The notes under the pieces: generated by a model
What the model saw: only the letters and a program-made list of their open reading frames with translations
Databases searched by the model: none
Told to the model about the DNA's origin: nothing
From: CBDFFW01 sp965246945
Lineage (GTDB): Bacteria; Pseudomonadota; Alphaproteobacteria; UBA11073
Direction: 5' to 3'
DNA length: 64,000 nt
NCBI GenBank assembly: GCA_965246945.1
Contig: CBDFFW010000001.1
Location: 682,001 to 746,000 of the forward strand
Program-made: the position numbers and the translations under genes
Shown here: in pieces, positions 32,437 to 40,953 of the stretch
Numbering within the stretch: position 1 is the stretch's first letter
Layout of the letters: each line of letters opens with the position of its first letter

Positions 32437-34176
32437 ATGTTATTACCGCAATCCGAACGAATTAACCTTTATGCAGCGATTGGCTGGCAAAATAGGCCTA
32501 TCTATATGGACATCCAGCCTATCAACCACGCTGATTCGCACGAGCGCTTTTTGCTGGCTATGCAAGCCACACAGGAGGGTATCTGGGATTGGCAGGTGGG
32601 TGATGCCGCGATGTGGCTATCGCCGCAATGGTTGGCGTTATTGGGTTATGAAGCCGATGCTTTGCCGCCGAGTTTTGAGCTGTGGCAGCAATTGATGCTG
32701 CCGGTCGATTATACGGCGTTTAATAAGCAGCTGGAGGATTATATTTATGGCCGTATGGCAGAATTGAATGCCATCCACCGGTTTCAACACCGTGAAGGGT
32801 ATGTTGTCTATTTGCAATGCCGTGCGGCTTCGGTGCGGGATGAGCATGGCCATGCGGTCCGCATTGTGGGGGTATTGACCGATGTCAATGAACGCGTGCA
32901 TCACGAAAATGAATTGCAGGAAGCGCGCTCACGCTTGCAGCGCAAGGCGGCCGATTTAATCACCTCCACTCATCATTTGAAAAAAGCTCAGCAAGACGGC
33001 GAACAGGCACGGTTGGCCGCAGAAAATGCCAATAATGCGAAATCATTATTTTTGGCGATGATGAGCCATGAACTGCGCACGCCCATGACTGGCGTGCTGG
33101 GCATGGTTGATTTGCTGATGGATAGCGAATTGGATGGTGAGCAACAGCGTTTAATGCGCATGCTGCGCAATTCTGCGACCAATCTGCTGCAGATTTTGAA
33201 TGATATTTTGGACTTTTCGAAAATTGAAGCGGGCCAATTGCATTTGGAAAATATCCGCTTCGATCTAAAACAAAATTTGGAAGAGGTTTTTAACCATTTT
33301 CAAGCGCATGCCACGGAAAAGAAGTTACAATATAGTTTTGAACTGGAGCCCGAATTACAATTACTTGCGCCGGTGCAGGGCGATCCGGTCCGTCTGCGGC
33401 AGATCATCAGCAATTTGCTGAGTAATGCGATCAAATTTACCTTTGAAGGTTGCGTTAAATTACAAGCGAAGTTGCTGCAGGATACGACCACCGATTGCCG
33501 TGTGGTGATTGAGGTGCGCGACAGCGGGATTGGTTTAACCGCTGATCAACAGGAGCGGATTTTTAATGCCTTTACCCAGGCTGATCGTTCGACCGCGCGG
33601 CGTTTTGGCGGGACCGGTTTGGGCCTGGCGATTGTCAAACGCTTGACCGAGGCGATGCAGGGGGAAATCCAACTGCATAGTTTAGAAGAAAAGGGTAGTA
33701 CGTTTACCATTACCTTGCCATTTAATTGGGCCGATCAAACTGCCCGCTTGCATACAGATGTTCCCAGTCTGGCGGGGCTGGCGGCACAGGGAAATATTCA
33801 GCCGTTGCGAATTTTACTGGCTGAAGATAATCCGGTTAACCAGATGCTGTTAACCCGCGCACTGACCCGCTGGGGGCATAAAATTGATTGTGTGGATGAC
33901 GGGGCGCAAGCCATTACGGCATTGCATAACCAAAATTATGATATTGTGCTGATGGATATGCAAATGCCGATAATGGATGGGGCCAGCGCCACGCGCACCA
34001 TTCGCATGTTGCAAGAACCCATTGCCAGCCTGCCGATTATCGGTATTTCCGCCGATGCGATGCCGGAAGACCGCCAGCGGCACATGGCCGCCGGCTTGGA
34101 TGATTATGTGGTGAAGCCCATCGACTGGCAGCAATTGTGGCAAGCACTGCTGCGTGGTAGTCAGAAGAATGTATAA
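32437..34176 (+). CDS. Hybrid sensor histidine kinase with PAS and receiver domains
   Basis: Soluble hybrid kinase of about 579 residues. A PAS fold of the PAS_3 type runs from about residue 35 to 150 (FLLAMQATQEGIWDWQVGDA ... VGVLTDVNERVHHE). A coiled-coil linker precedes the phosphoacceptor helix MMSHELRTPMTGVLGMVDLL. The ATPase motifs are NAIKFTFEG, DSGIGL and GGTGLGLAI. The receiver domain LLAEDNPVNQ has its aspartate in IVLMDMQMPIMDG. No membrane segment is present. The start is uncertain: ATG at 32437, GTG at 32428 and ATG at 32506 are all possible and none has a strong ribosome-binding site. Partner genes are not adjacent. The gene resembles the kinase at 16578-18218 in layout. Confidence 0.9.
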   Translation: MLLPQSERINLYAAIGWQNRPIYMDIQPINHADSHERFLLAMQATQEGIWDWQVGDAAMWLSPQWLALLGYEADALPPSFELWQQLMLPVDYTAFNKQLEDYIYGRMAELNAIHRFQHREGYVVYLQCRAASVRDEHGHAVRIVGVLTDVNERVHHENELQEARSRLQRKAADLITSTHHLKKAQQDGEQARLAAENANNAKSLFLAMMSHELRTPMTGVLGMVDLLMDSELDGEQQRLMRMLRNSATNLLQILNDILDFSKIEAGQLHLENIRFDLKQNLEEVFNHFQAHATEKKLQYSFELEPELQLLAPVQGDPVRLRQIISNLLSNAIKFTFEGCVKLQAKLLQDTTTDCRVVIEVRDSGIGLTADQQERIFNAFTQADRSTARRFGGTGLGLAIVKRLTEAMQGEIQLHSLEEKGSTFTITLPFNWADQTARLHTDVPSLAGLAAQGNIQPLRILLAEDNPVNQMLLTRALTRWGHKIDCVDDGAQAITALHNQNYDIVLMDMQMPIMDGASATRTIRMLQEPIASLPIIGISADAMPEDRQRHMAAGLDDYVVKPIDWQQLWQALLRGSQKNV

Positions 34177-34186
34177 AATAAATTAA

Positions 34187-34292
34187 CCTCATCCTGAATA
34201 GCAGCGAAGCTGCGTATCGAAGGATGCTCCAGCAACATACGCAGGTTAAGCATCCTTCGATACGAACGCTGCGTGTTCTACTCAGGATGAGG
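34187..34292. repeat. Palindromic element, family A, copy 2
   Basis: 106-bp inverted repeat, CCTCATCCTGAATAGCAGCG ... CGAAGGATGCT on the left and the near complement to CTCAGGATGAGG on the right, with a loop of about 20 nt and a few mismatches. It lies between the kinase stop (34176) and the phosphoribosyltransferase ATG (34334), and fills most of that gap. Confidence 0.92.
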
Positions 34293-34333
34293 CAGGATTG
34301 ACTTGTTAATTAAATGACCGTCATGTTGCTGCA

Positions 34334-34789
34334 ATGGCCGCGCCGCAAATTGTAAAATTGGATTGGGGCGCCGTGGAAGCTGCGGCGGAGAAACTCGCAC
34401 AGCAATTGCAGCAAACGAAGCAAATATTCAACGGCATTGTGGCAGTAACGCGGGGCGGATTAATTCCGGCCGCAATCTTGGCGCGGCATTTGAATATCCG
34501 CTGGATTGAAACGGTGGGGGTGCAAAGTTATGCTGGTGTGGAAGGGGCTGCCCAAACGCAAAATGCCTTGGAAATTTTGAAACATTTTGCCAGCGCCCGG
34601 GCTGATTTATTGGTGGTGGATGATTTGGTGGATACCGGCGAAACATTGGCGTTGCTGCGCCAACATTTGCCGAATGCCAAATATGCGGTGCTCTATGCCA
34701 AACCAGCCGGTGTGCCGCAAGTTGATTTTTATGGGATGCCTGCCGCACAGCAGGAATGGCTGAGCTTTCCGTGGGAAATTAGTGAATAA
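34334..34789 (+). CDS. Xanthine/guanine phosphoribosyltransferase, Gpt-like
   Basis: Purine-salvage enzyme of the PRTase fold, 151 residues. The PRPP-binding motif is LLVVDDLVDTGETL, VAVTRGGLIPAAILARHL is the loop that binds pyrophosphate, and the C-terminal EWLSFPWEI matches the FPWE end of E. coli Gpt. It could use xanthine, guanine or hypoxanthine; Gpt-type specificity is inferred from the C-terminal motif. It stands alone, preceded by a palindromic repeat and convergent with the next gene across 15 bp. Confidence 0.85.
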   Translation: MAAPQIVKLDWGAVEAAAEKLAQQLQQTKQIFNGIVAVTRGGLIPAAILARHLNIRWIETVGVQSYAGVEGAAQTQNALEILKHFASARADLLVVDDLVDTGETLALLRQHLPNAKYAVLYAKPAGVPQVDFYGMPAAQQEWLSFPWEISE

Positions 34790-34804
34790 ATAAAATTTAT
34801 CGCA

Positions 34805-35239
34805 CTAGCTTTTTTTATCAAGCATCACGCCCTGGCCGTCCTGGGCATGGTTATTAACCGTACCATAAGCATTATAAAATACAGTTTTTTGTGTTTGCGA
34901 TTGTTGCACGGCGCCAACGATCAACTTCATGACATTTTCGGTGGCGGCTTTGACATTATCCAAAACTTTTAAATTTTCTTCGCTTAAGGCAACAAAACTT
35001 TCCTGGGCTACCCGCAGCTTATCTTTAATATCGCCAGACAGGGTAGTGATGGCTTCACCCATATCGGCCAGGCGTTGCAGGGCGGTTTCATAAGGGCCGG
35101 CCAATTGCATCCGGTGTTGCAATAAATCGGGCAGGGCGCGGACATCCATGGCCGTTAAAGCCTTGTTTTCGGCTGCCAGCGCGGTGGCATAATCGTTGTG
35201 CAGCGCTAGATAATCGGTGGCCAGATCCTGAATATTCAT
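34805..35239 (-). CDS. FlgN-like flagellar chaperone (tentative)
   Basis: Small helical protein of 144 residues without signal peptide. The pattern of an N-terminal helix with LATDYLALHNDYATALAAEN, a central DLLQHRMQLAGPYETALQRL, then SEENLKVLDNVKAATENVMK and a tail containing YNAYGTVNN resembles alphaproteobacterial FlgN, the chaperone for hook-associated proteins FlgK and FlgL. No flagellar gene is adjacent, so context does not support it. It could be another coiled-coil protein. Transcribed away from nfuA. Confidence 0.45.
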   Translation of the reverse strand: MNIQDLATDYLALHNDYATALAAENKALTAMDVRALPDLLQHRMQLAGPYETALQRLADMGEAITTLSGDIKDKLRVAQESFVALSEENLKVLDNVKAATENVMKLIVGAVQQSQTQKTVFYNAYGTVNNHAQDGQGVMLDKKS

Positions 35240-35335
35240 TTTGTTTGTCCTTTAAAGCGCTTATAATGCAATTTCAATGCTAGCGATATCGCATTTCTGG
35301 CATCCCGTCCCCAATTATCTGTATAAGGACTAATT

Positions 35336-35902
35336 ATGTTTATCCAAACCGAAGCAACCCCTAATCCGCTGACCATTAAATTTATCCCTGGGCAGCCAGT
35401 ATTGGATAAAGGCACGTTGCAAATGCGGCAGGTGGCGGATGCGGCCAATTCCCCTTTGGCGCAGCGATTGTTCAACCTGGATGGCGTGGCATCTGTGTTT
35501 TTGGGCCATGATTTTATTTCGGTGACCAAAACAGAAGATGCCGATTGGCAGACGCTGAAAACCTTTTCGCTCGCAGCAATTATGGATCATTATTTAAGCG
35601 GGCAGCCGGTAATTGAAGCTTTGAAAACAGATACTGTTGTTAATCCTGTTTTGGCGGATAAGCATGATAACGACCCGATTGTGAAAGAGATTAAAGAGCT
35701 GCTGGAAACCCGTGTGCGTCCGGCCGTGGCGCAAGATGGCGGCGATATTATTTTCCACGATTTCGACCAGGGTATTGTTTATCTGGAAATGCATGGCGCC
35801 TGCTCCGGTTGTCCAAGCTCGACCATCACGCTGAAAAACGGCATTGAAAATATGTTGAAGCATTATATTCCGGAAGTGATTTCCGTGCAGGCGGTGCATT
35901 AA
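35336..35902 (+). CDS. Nfu-type iron-sulfur cluster scaffold
   Basis: Carrier delivering 4Fe-4S clusters to target enzymes; 188 residues. The N-terminal Nfu_N domain begins MFIQTEATPNPLTIKFIPG, and the C-terminal NifU domain has the ligand motif CSGCPSS preceded by RPAVAQDGGDIIFHDFDQG. This two-domain form is the usual one in alphaproteobacteria and mitochondria (NFU1-like), different from E. coli NfuA. The ATG follows a TATCTGTATAAGGACTAATT stretch that offers AAGGA as ribosome-binding site. It is 35 bp upstream of bamA on the same strand. Confidence 0.93.
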   Translation: MFIQTEATPNPLTIKFIPGQPVLDKGTLQMRQVADAANSPLAQRLFNLDGVASVFLGHDFISVTKTEDADWQTLKTFSLAAIMDHYLSGQPVIEALKTDTVVNPVLADKHDNDPIVKEIKELLETRVRPAVAQDGGDIIFHDFDQGIVYLEMHGACSGCPSSTITLKNGIENMLKHYIPEVISVQAVH

Positions 35903-35937
35903 ATTATAAAGCCATTAGTTGACGTGCCTATACTAAC

Positions 35938-38214
35938 ATGTTGAAACTGGCCGCAATGCGAATTGCGTTGCGTATGGGATTAGCCGCAGGCTTGGTGGTT
36001 GCGTTGGGAAGCGCAGCACAGGCCGCTGTTTATCGCAATATTACCGTGCACGGCAATGAACGTGTGGAAACCAGTACTGTCTTGTCTTACCTGGATATTA
36101 AGCCAGGCCAGGATGTTAGTGACACACAATTGGATGCCGCGTTAAAAGCGCTTTATCAAACCCATTTTTTTAAAGATATTCGCTTTTCCCGCGATGGTGA
36201 TCAGTTAATGGTTGAGGTGAAAGAAAACCCGATCATTAATCAAATTGCCTTTGAAGGTAATTCCGAAATCGATGATGATACACTGAAAAATGAAACACAA
36301 TTAAAACCGCGTGCAGTATTTTCCGCCAATAAAGTACAAGATGATGTGGCGCGGATTCAGCAGCTATACCGGCGCGCGGGCCGTTTGCAGGCCAAAATTG
36401 TGCCGAAAATAATTCAGAAAGAACAAAACCGATTAGATTTGGTTTACGAAATTCATGAAGGGGCAGAATCGGTTATTCGCCGCATCGCTTTTATAGGCAA
36501 TAAACATTTTAACGCAACCACCTTGCGGGATCAGTTATTCACGAGCGAAAATGCGTGGTGGAGTTTTATTTTTGGCAATGATAATTATGATGCTGACCGA
36601 CTAAAAGCAGATGAAGAAAAACTGCGCCGGTTTTATTTATCTAAAGGCTATGCCGATTTCCAGGTCAAACACACCAGTGCGGAATTGGGGCCGGACCAGG
36701 AAAGTTTCTTTATTACATTTACGATTGATGAAGGCGCGCGGTATAATTTTGGCAAGCTGGAAGTGAAAAGTGAATTGCCAAAAATCGATTTGAAACCTTT
36801 GCGTAAAAAACTGTTGATGGACAGCGGCGATGTTTACAATGCCGAATTGGTAGAACAATCGATTGATGAAATGACCACCGATTTGCATGAGCAAAATCAG
36901 CCATTCGTGCAGATCGACCCGCAAGTGCGCCGCAATATCAAGGCCAGAACAATTGATATGCAGTTCACCTTGAAAGCAGCGCCCAAACAATATGTCCGCC
37001 AGATTAATATTACCGGCAATACGCGGACCAAGGATAATGTGATCCGCCGTGAATTCCCGCTGGCTGAAGGTGATCCGTTGAACGCAACTAAATTACAACG
37101 GGCGCAGAAAAATCTGAAAGACCTGGATTATTTTGGGAAAGCCGATGTGAAGACCACGCCTGTGCCGAATTCACCGGACCAACAGGATGTGAATGTAAAG
37201 GTTGAAGAAAAATCAACCGGCAATTTGCAGCTGGGTGGCGGATATTCGACTACCGACGGGGTCGGCGCGAATTTCTCCATTTCCGAGAAAAACCTGCTTG
37301 GCAAAGGGCAGATTTTAGCGCTGTCCACCAGTTTAAATCAACGCCGCCAGAATTATAACCTTGGTTTTACCGAACCTTATTTCCTGAACCGTAAATTATC
37401 GGCGGGTGTAGACTTATTTAATACGCGTTATGACAACCAGCAATTCAGCGATTACCAGGAAGAGCAAACAGGCGCGGGCGTGCGCTTTGGCTATGAATAC
37501 ACGCCGCGGCTTTCGCAATTATTCAATTACCGTTTCCAATCGAATAAAATTAACAATGTCGGCGCTGACGCTTCCCGCTTTTTAAAGGAACAAGAAGGCC
37601 AGCGTTATGTGGGGAATATTGGTAGTACGCTGACCTATGACCGGCGTGATAGTAAGGTTGATCCCACCAAGGGTTATAAGCTGAGCTGGAATGTAAATTT
37701 TGCGGGCTTGGGCGGTAATGTTAAATATATTAGCAATGTGGCCAATGCTTCTTATTACATACCGGTTAATGAAAAAGTCAGTTGGTTAAACTTTGCCGAA
37801 GGCGGCTATATCACCGGCTGGGATGGTGATCCGGTGCGGATTAATAACCGGTTTTATATCGGCGGCGATACTTTACGCGGGTTTAGAGCGGGCGGCATCG
37901 GTCCGCGCGATACCAGCACCAATGATGCGTTGGGCGGCAAGCAATATTATCGCGGCACCACCGAATTAAGCACGGTGATTGCCGATGATTTGGGTATTAA
38001 AGGACATTTATTTGGCGATGTTGGTTCATTATGGAATGATGGGATTACCGATCCGAATGTAAAAGATATTAATAGTCCGCGCGTTGCGGCTGGGGTTGGT
38101 CTATCCTGGAAATCGCCATTTGGGCCCATCCGCGTCGATTTAGCCAAGCCAATTGTGAAAGAAGAATTTGACGAAACGCAAGCCTTCCGGTTTAGTTTCG
38201 GGACGAGGTTCTAA
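35938..38214 (+). CDS. bamA: Outer-membrane protein assembly factor BamA
   Basis: Central subunit of the BAM complex inserting beta-barrels into the outer membrane; 758 residues. A signal peptide (LGLAAGLVVALGSAAQA, roughly, after a basic start) is followed by about five POTRA domains (first: VYRNITVHGNERVETSTVLS) to near residue 420. A C-terminal barrel ends with the aromatic FRFSFGTRF. The conserved loop-6 motif is LRGF in GGDTLRGFRAGG. The ompH start overlaps its stop by one base, the normal bamA-ompH order, but the site-2 protease gene expected upstream is replaced by nfu. Confidence 0.95.
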   Translation: MLKLAAMRIALRMGLAAGLVVALGSAAQAAVYRNITVHGNERVETSTVLSYLDIKPGQDVSDTQLDAALKALYQTHFFKDIRFSRDGDQLMVEVKENPIINQIAFEGNSEIDDDTLKNETQLKPRAVFSANKVQDDVARIQQLYRRAGRLQAKIVPKIIQKEQNRLDLVYEIHEGAESVIRRIAFIGNKHFNATTLRDQLFTSENAWWSFIFGNDNYDADRLKADEEKLRRFYLSKGYADFQVKHTSAELGPDQESFFITFTIDEGARYNFGKLEVKSELPKIDLKPLRKKLLMDSGDVYNAELVEQSIDEMTTDLHEQNQPFVQIDPQVRRNIKARTIDMQFTLKAAPKQYVRQINITGNTRTKDNVIRREFPLAEGDPLNATKLQRAQKNLKDLDYFGKADVKTTPVPNSPDQQDVNVKVEEKSTGNLQLGGGYSTTDGVGANFSISEKNLLGKGQILALSTSLNQRRQNYNLGFTEPYFLNRKLSAGVDLFNTRYDNQQFSDYQEEQTGAGVRFGYEYTPRLSQLFNYRFQSNKINNVGADASRFLKEQEGQRYVGNIGSTLTYDRRDSKVDPTKGYKLSWNVNFAGLGGNVKYISNVANASYYIPVNEKVSWLNFAEGGYITGWDGDPVRINNRFYIGGDTLRGFRAGGIGPRDTSTNDALGGKQYYRGTTELSTVIADDLGIKGHLFGDVGSLWNDGITDPNVKDINSPRVAAGVGLSWKSPFGPIRVDLAKPIVKEEFDETQAFRFSFGTRF

Positions 38215-38855
38215 TGATCAAAAAATTACTACTTACTGTAGCCATTACCGCGGCCTTGGCCGCGCCCGCATTTGCGCAAGATGATGCAGCGTCCGCGAAG
38301 ACTGCCGGTGCACCTGCAGCGCGGGCCGCAAAAATTATCATCGTTGATACCGCCAAGGTATTGGACCAAGCCACTGCCGCCCGCAAAGCGCAAGAGGAGC
38401 TAAAAGCCAAAAAAGCGGATATTAATGCCAATGCCAATAAGCGGGATGCCGAACTGGCCAAAGAATTTCAAGCCATCCGCGGCCAGCAAGGCACCTTGAG
38501 TAAAGAAGATTTTGCCAAACAAGCGGAAGCATTTGATAAAAAGGTTGATGCCTTTAAACGCAGCGTGAATGATCAAATCCGCAGCGTGGATGAAGCTGAG
38601 CGGAAAGCACTTGATCAAATCAACCACGCCATGGAAAAAGTGGTAATGGATATTGCAGGCGAGCAGGGTGCCGATATCGTTCTGCCAAAAGGTGTGATTA
38701 TTATTGCCGATAAAGGTATGGAATTCACCCCGCAAGTGGTGGAGCGTTTGAACAAGTCATTGCCAAGCATCAAGGTTGAATTCAAAACCCAAGCAGCTGC
38801 GACCACAACGCCAGCACCAGCTACTTCAGCGCCCGCCAAACCAGCGAAGAAGTAA
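38214..38855 (+). CDS. OmpH/Skp family periplasmic chaperone
   Basis: Periplasmic holdase for unfolded outer-membrane proteins; 213 residues. A cleavable signal peptide ends at PAFAQDDA. The mature part has the Skp-type start KIIIVDTAKVLDQATAARKA, a long charged helical arm, and the C-terminal MDIAGEQGADIVLPKGVIII segment. An Ala/Pro/Thr-rich tail follows. It overlaps bamA by one base (TAATG), so the two are co-expressed. The lpxD-fabZ-lpxA genes that usually follow are absent; a palindromic repeat lies immediately downstream. Confidence 0.9.
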   Translation: MIKKLLLTVAITAALAAPAFAQDDAASAKTAGAPAARAAKIIIVDTAKVLDQATAARKAQEELKAKKADINANANKRDAELAKEFQAIRGQQGTLSKEDFAKQAEAFDKKVDAFKRSVNDQIRSVDEAERKALDQINHAMEKVVMDIAGEQGADIVLPKGVIIIADKGMEFTPQVVERLNKSLPSIKVEFKTQAAATTTPAPATSAPAKPAKK

Positions 38856-38866
38856 TCGTTATTTTA

Positions 38867-39030
38867 CCTCTCCCTTTGCGGGAGAGGACAGTTTTTCTTA
38901 ATGAACATCGTGAATTTAGAAAAACTTGGTGAGGGGTATATACGTATCGTCAAACAACCCCTCACCCATTTTTCTAAACTCAGCGATGCTTCGTTAAGAA
39001 AATTTACCCTCTCCCACAAGGGGAGAGGGA
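38867..39030. repeat. Palindromic element, family C, copy 2
   Basis: Nested inverted repeat of about 164 bp filling the gap between ompH and the phosphohexomutase gene. The outer ends are small hairpins CCTCTCCC-TTTGC-GGGAGAGG and CCCTCTCCC-ACAA-GGGGAGAGGG. The inner arms pair TTTAGAAAAA with TTTTTCTAAA and GGTGAGGGG with CCCCTCACC around a central loop. It may also act as a transcription barrier after ompH. Confidence 0.88.
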
Positions 39031-39053
39031 TAGATATTGAAAGTATTTAAGCC

Positions 39054-40445
39054 ATGACCGCACCCCATCACTTTCATCCCAGTATTTTGCGCACTTATGA
39101 TATTCGCGGAATCGTTGGAGAAACTTTATTCACTGCGGATGCGCGGGCTTTGGGCACTACTTTTGGCAGCTGGTTGCGCAAACAAGGGAAAAATAAAATC
39201 TGCGTGGGTTATGATGGGCGGTTAACCTCACCGGAATTGGTGGAAGCATTAATTGCCGGTCTGATTATGACCGGCTGCGCGATTGAAGCAACCGGCATGG
39301 GGCCCAGCCCGCAACTGTATTTTGCCGTTAAACATTTACAGGCCGATGCCGGTATTATGGTTACGGGTTCGCACAATCCGGCGGATTATAACGGCTTTAA
39401 AATGCTGTTGGTCGACCGGCCAGTTTATGGCGAACTGATTCAAGAATTGGGCGTTTATGCGGCAACTGGTCGGATGATTGCTGAAGAAGGTGGCTCGGTC
39501 ACCAATCACGCTATTCAAAATGATTATGTCGCGCGCATTTGGCAGGATTATCAGGCCGAAAAAGGCTTAAAAGTGGTGTGGGATTGCGGCAATGGTGCGG
39601 CCGGACCGGTGGTCGAAAAATTAACGGCCATTTTGCCAGGCGAACATATTTTGCTGTATCCGGAAGTGGATGGCACTTTCCCGCATCACCACCCCGATCC
39701 CACCGTGCCCGCAAATTTAAAAGATTTGATTGCGAAAGTAAAAGCAACCGACGCGGATTTGGGTATTGCGTTCGATGGTGATGGCGACCGCATTGGCGCG
39801 GTCGATCAACATGGCCGGATTGTCTGGGGCGACCAATTGCTGACGCTTTACGCCCAAGAAATTTTGGCGCGCCGGCCAGGCGTATCGATCATTGCCGATG
39901 TGAAAGCCAGCCAGGTGTTTTTTGATGTGGTAACTTCTGCCGGCGGCAAAGCAATTATGTCGCCCACTGGCCATTCCATCATTAAATCAAAAATGAAGGA
40001 AACCGGCGCAGCACTGGCCGGCGAGATGAGCGGTCATATCTTTTTTGCCGATGGTTATTATGGGTATGACGATGCTATTTATGCAGCTATGCGCTTGATT
40101 GATTTGGTGGCGCGTTCCGGTCAATCCCTGGCGCAGTTGGTGGATGCACTGCCACATGCTGTAAACACTCCAGAAATCCGGATTGATGTGGCTGATACCC
40201 AGAAATTCGATATTGTGAAGCAATTGGGCGCGAAACTTGCGCAGCAACCGGAATTACAGATCAATACCTTAGATGGATTGCGGGTCAGCACGCCTGATGG
40301 CTGGTGGTTATTGCGCGCCTCAAACACGCAACCGGCTTTGGTGGCACGGGTGGAAGCGGCCGATGAAGTCAAGCTGTTAAAACTTCAAGAAATGCTGGCT
40401 TTCGAACTTAGTGCGTTTAGTCTTGATTTAAATAACACGCATTAA
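39054..40445 (+). CDS. Phosphomannomutase/phosphoglucomutase
   Basis: Alpha-D-phosphohexomutase interconverting hexose 1- and 6-phosphates for surface polysaccharide precursors; 463 residues, the AlgC/ManB type. The phosphoserine loop is VTGSHNPADYNGFKM, the metal loop is FDGDGDRIGAVD, the sugar-binding loop is GEMSGHIFF, and the C-terminal phosphate-binding loop is LRASNTQPALVARVEA. The N-terminus ILRTYDIRGIVG is also typical. Mannose or glucose preference cannot be fixed. No polysaccharide genes are adjacent. Confidence 0.93.
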   Translation: MTAPHHFHPSILRTYDIRGIVGETLFTADARALGTTFGSWLRKQGKNKICVGYDGRLTSPELVEALIAGLIMTGCAIEATGMGPSPQLYFAVKHLQADAGIMVTGSHNPADYNGFKMLLVDRPVYGELIQELGVYAATGRMIAEEGGSVTNHAIQNDYVARIWQDYQAEKGLKVVWDCGNGAAGPVVEKLTAILPGEHILLYPEVDGTFPHHHPDPTVPANLKDLIAKVKATDADLGIAFDGDGDRIGAVDQHGRIVWGDQLLTLYAQEILARRPGVSIIADVKASQVFFDVVTSAGGKAIMSPTGHSIIKSKMKETGAALAGEMSGHIFFADGYYGYDDAIYAAMRLIDLVARSGQSLAQLVDALPHAVNTPEIRIDVADTQKFDIVKQLGAKLAQQPELQINTLDGLRVSTPDGWWLLRASNTQPALVARVEAADEVKLLKLQEMLAFELSAFSLDLNNTH

Positions 40446-40479
40446 ATTACCCTATTTAATTTTGGATACTATCACCAAC

Positions 40480-40548
40480 CCTCATCCTAAGTAGGACGCA
40501 GTCCGTATCGAAGGATGCTTTAGCGCTATACCTAGATTAAGCATCCTT
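40480..40548. repeat. Palindromic element, family A, copy 3 (truncated)
   Basis: The left arm CCTCATCCTAAGTAGGACGC ... CGAAGGATGCTT and the loop are present. The right arm stops after AAGCATCCTT and runs straight into a fasciclin gene remnant. The missing right arm points to a deletion or a partial insertion. Confidence 0.85.
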
Positions 40549-40689
40549 TTAAACGCTTCATCGGTGGATGCAAAGACAATGAACGGGCCTTGATGAAAAC
40601 AAAGTCTCAACCAAACCGGCAGCTTGTACAGCTGCAATTAAAGTGCTGAAACTACCCGTTTCAATAGCGGTTTCAACGATATTTTTCAT
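40541..40689 (-). pseudogene. Fasciclin (FAS1) domain remnant
   Basis: From ATG at 40689 the minus strand reads MKNIVETAIETGSFSTLIAA then VQAAGLVETL. After a one-step frame change near 40590 it reads GPFIVFASTDEAFKR. These are the two hallmark blocks of a FAS1 domain (compare GPFTVFAPTDEAF). The remnant is about 50 codons long, is frameshifted, and ends exactly at the family A palindrome. The rest of the gene is not found nearby. FAS1 proteins are secreted adhesion-type proteins; no signal peptide is left here. The remaining intergenic DNA to 40890 shows nothing else recognisable. Confidence 0.8.
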
Positions 40690-40890
40690 GAGATATTCTA
40701 ATTAAGGTTAGACAGATTAATTGATTAACCATATCTGACCCAATTCAAATACTGCAATATTCGACAGTGTGTACATATAAGATAAATATAAACTAATACA
40801 AGGGCGGTCGGTTAAACAGCTTGGCAGCTACCTTATTTGACATTGGTAGCAGGCTTGGCTTGGTTTTTCGGTTAAATTACATCGTTAAGC

Positions 40891-40919
40891 TTGAAATTCT
40901 TGCCCAGACCGCACTATAT
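40891..40919 (+). promoter_or_regulatory. dnaK promoter, heat-shock type
   Basis: CTTGAAA ending in the -35 hexamer TTGAAA (40891-40896), a 17-nt spacer, then CTATAT (40914-40919). The CTTGAAA -35 fits the RpoH (sigma-32) pattern of alphaproteobacteria, though it would also serve sigma-70. AGGA eight nucleotides before the dnaK ATG is the ribosome-binding site. No CIRCE operator is visible. Confidence 0.55.
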
Positions 40920-40953
40920 GCCATAGAGCTTAAACACTTATAGGATTTACAAC

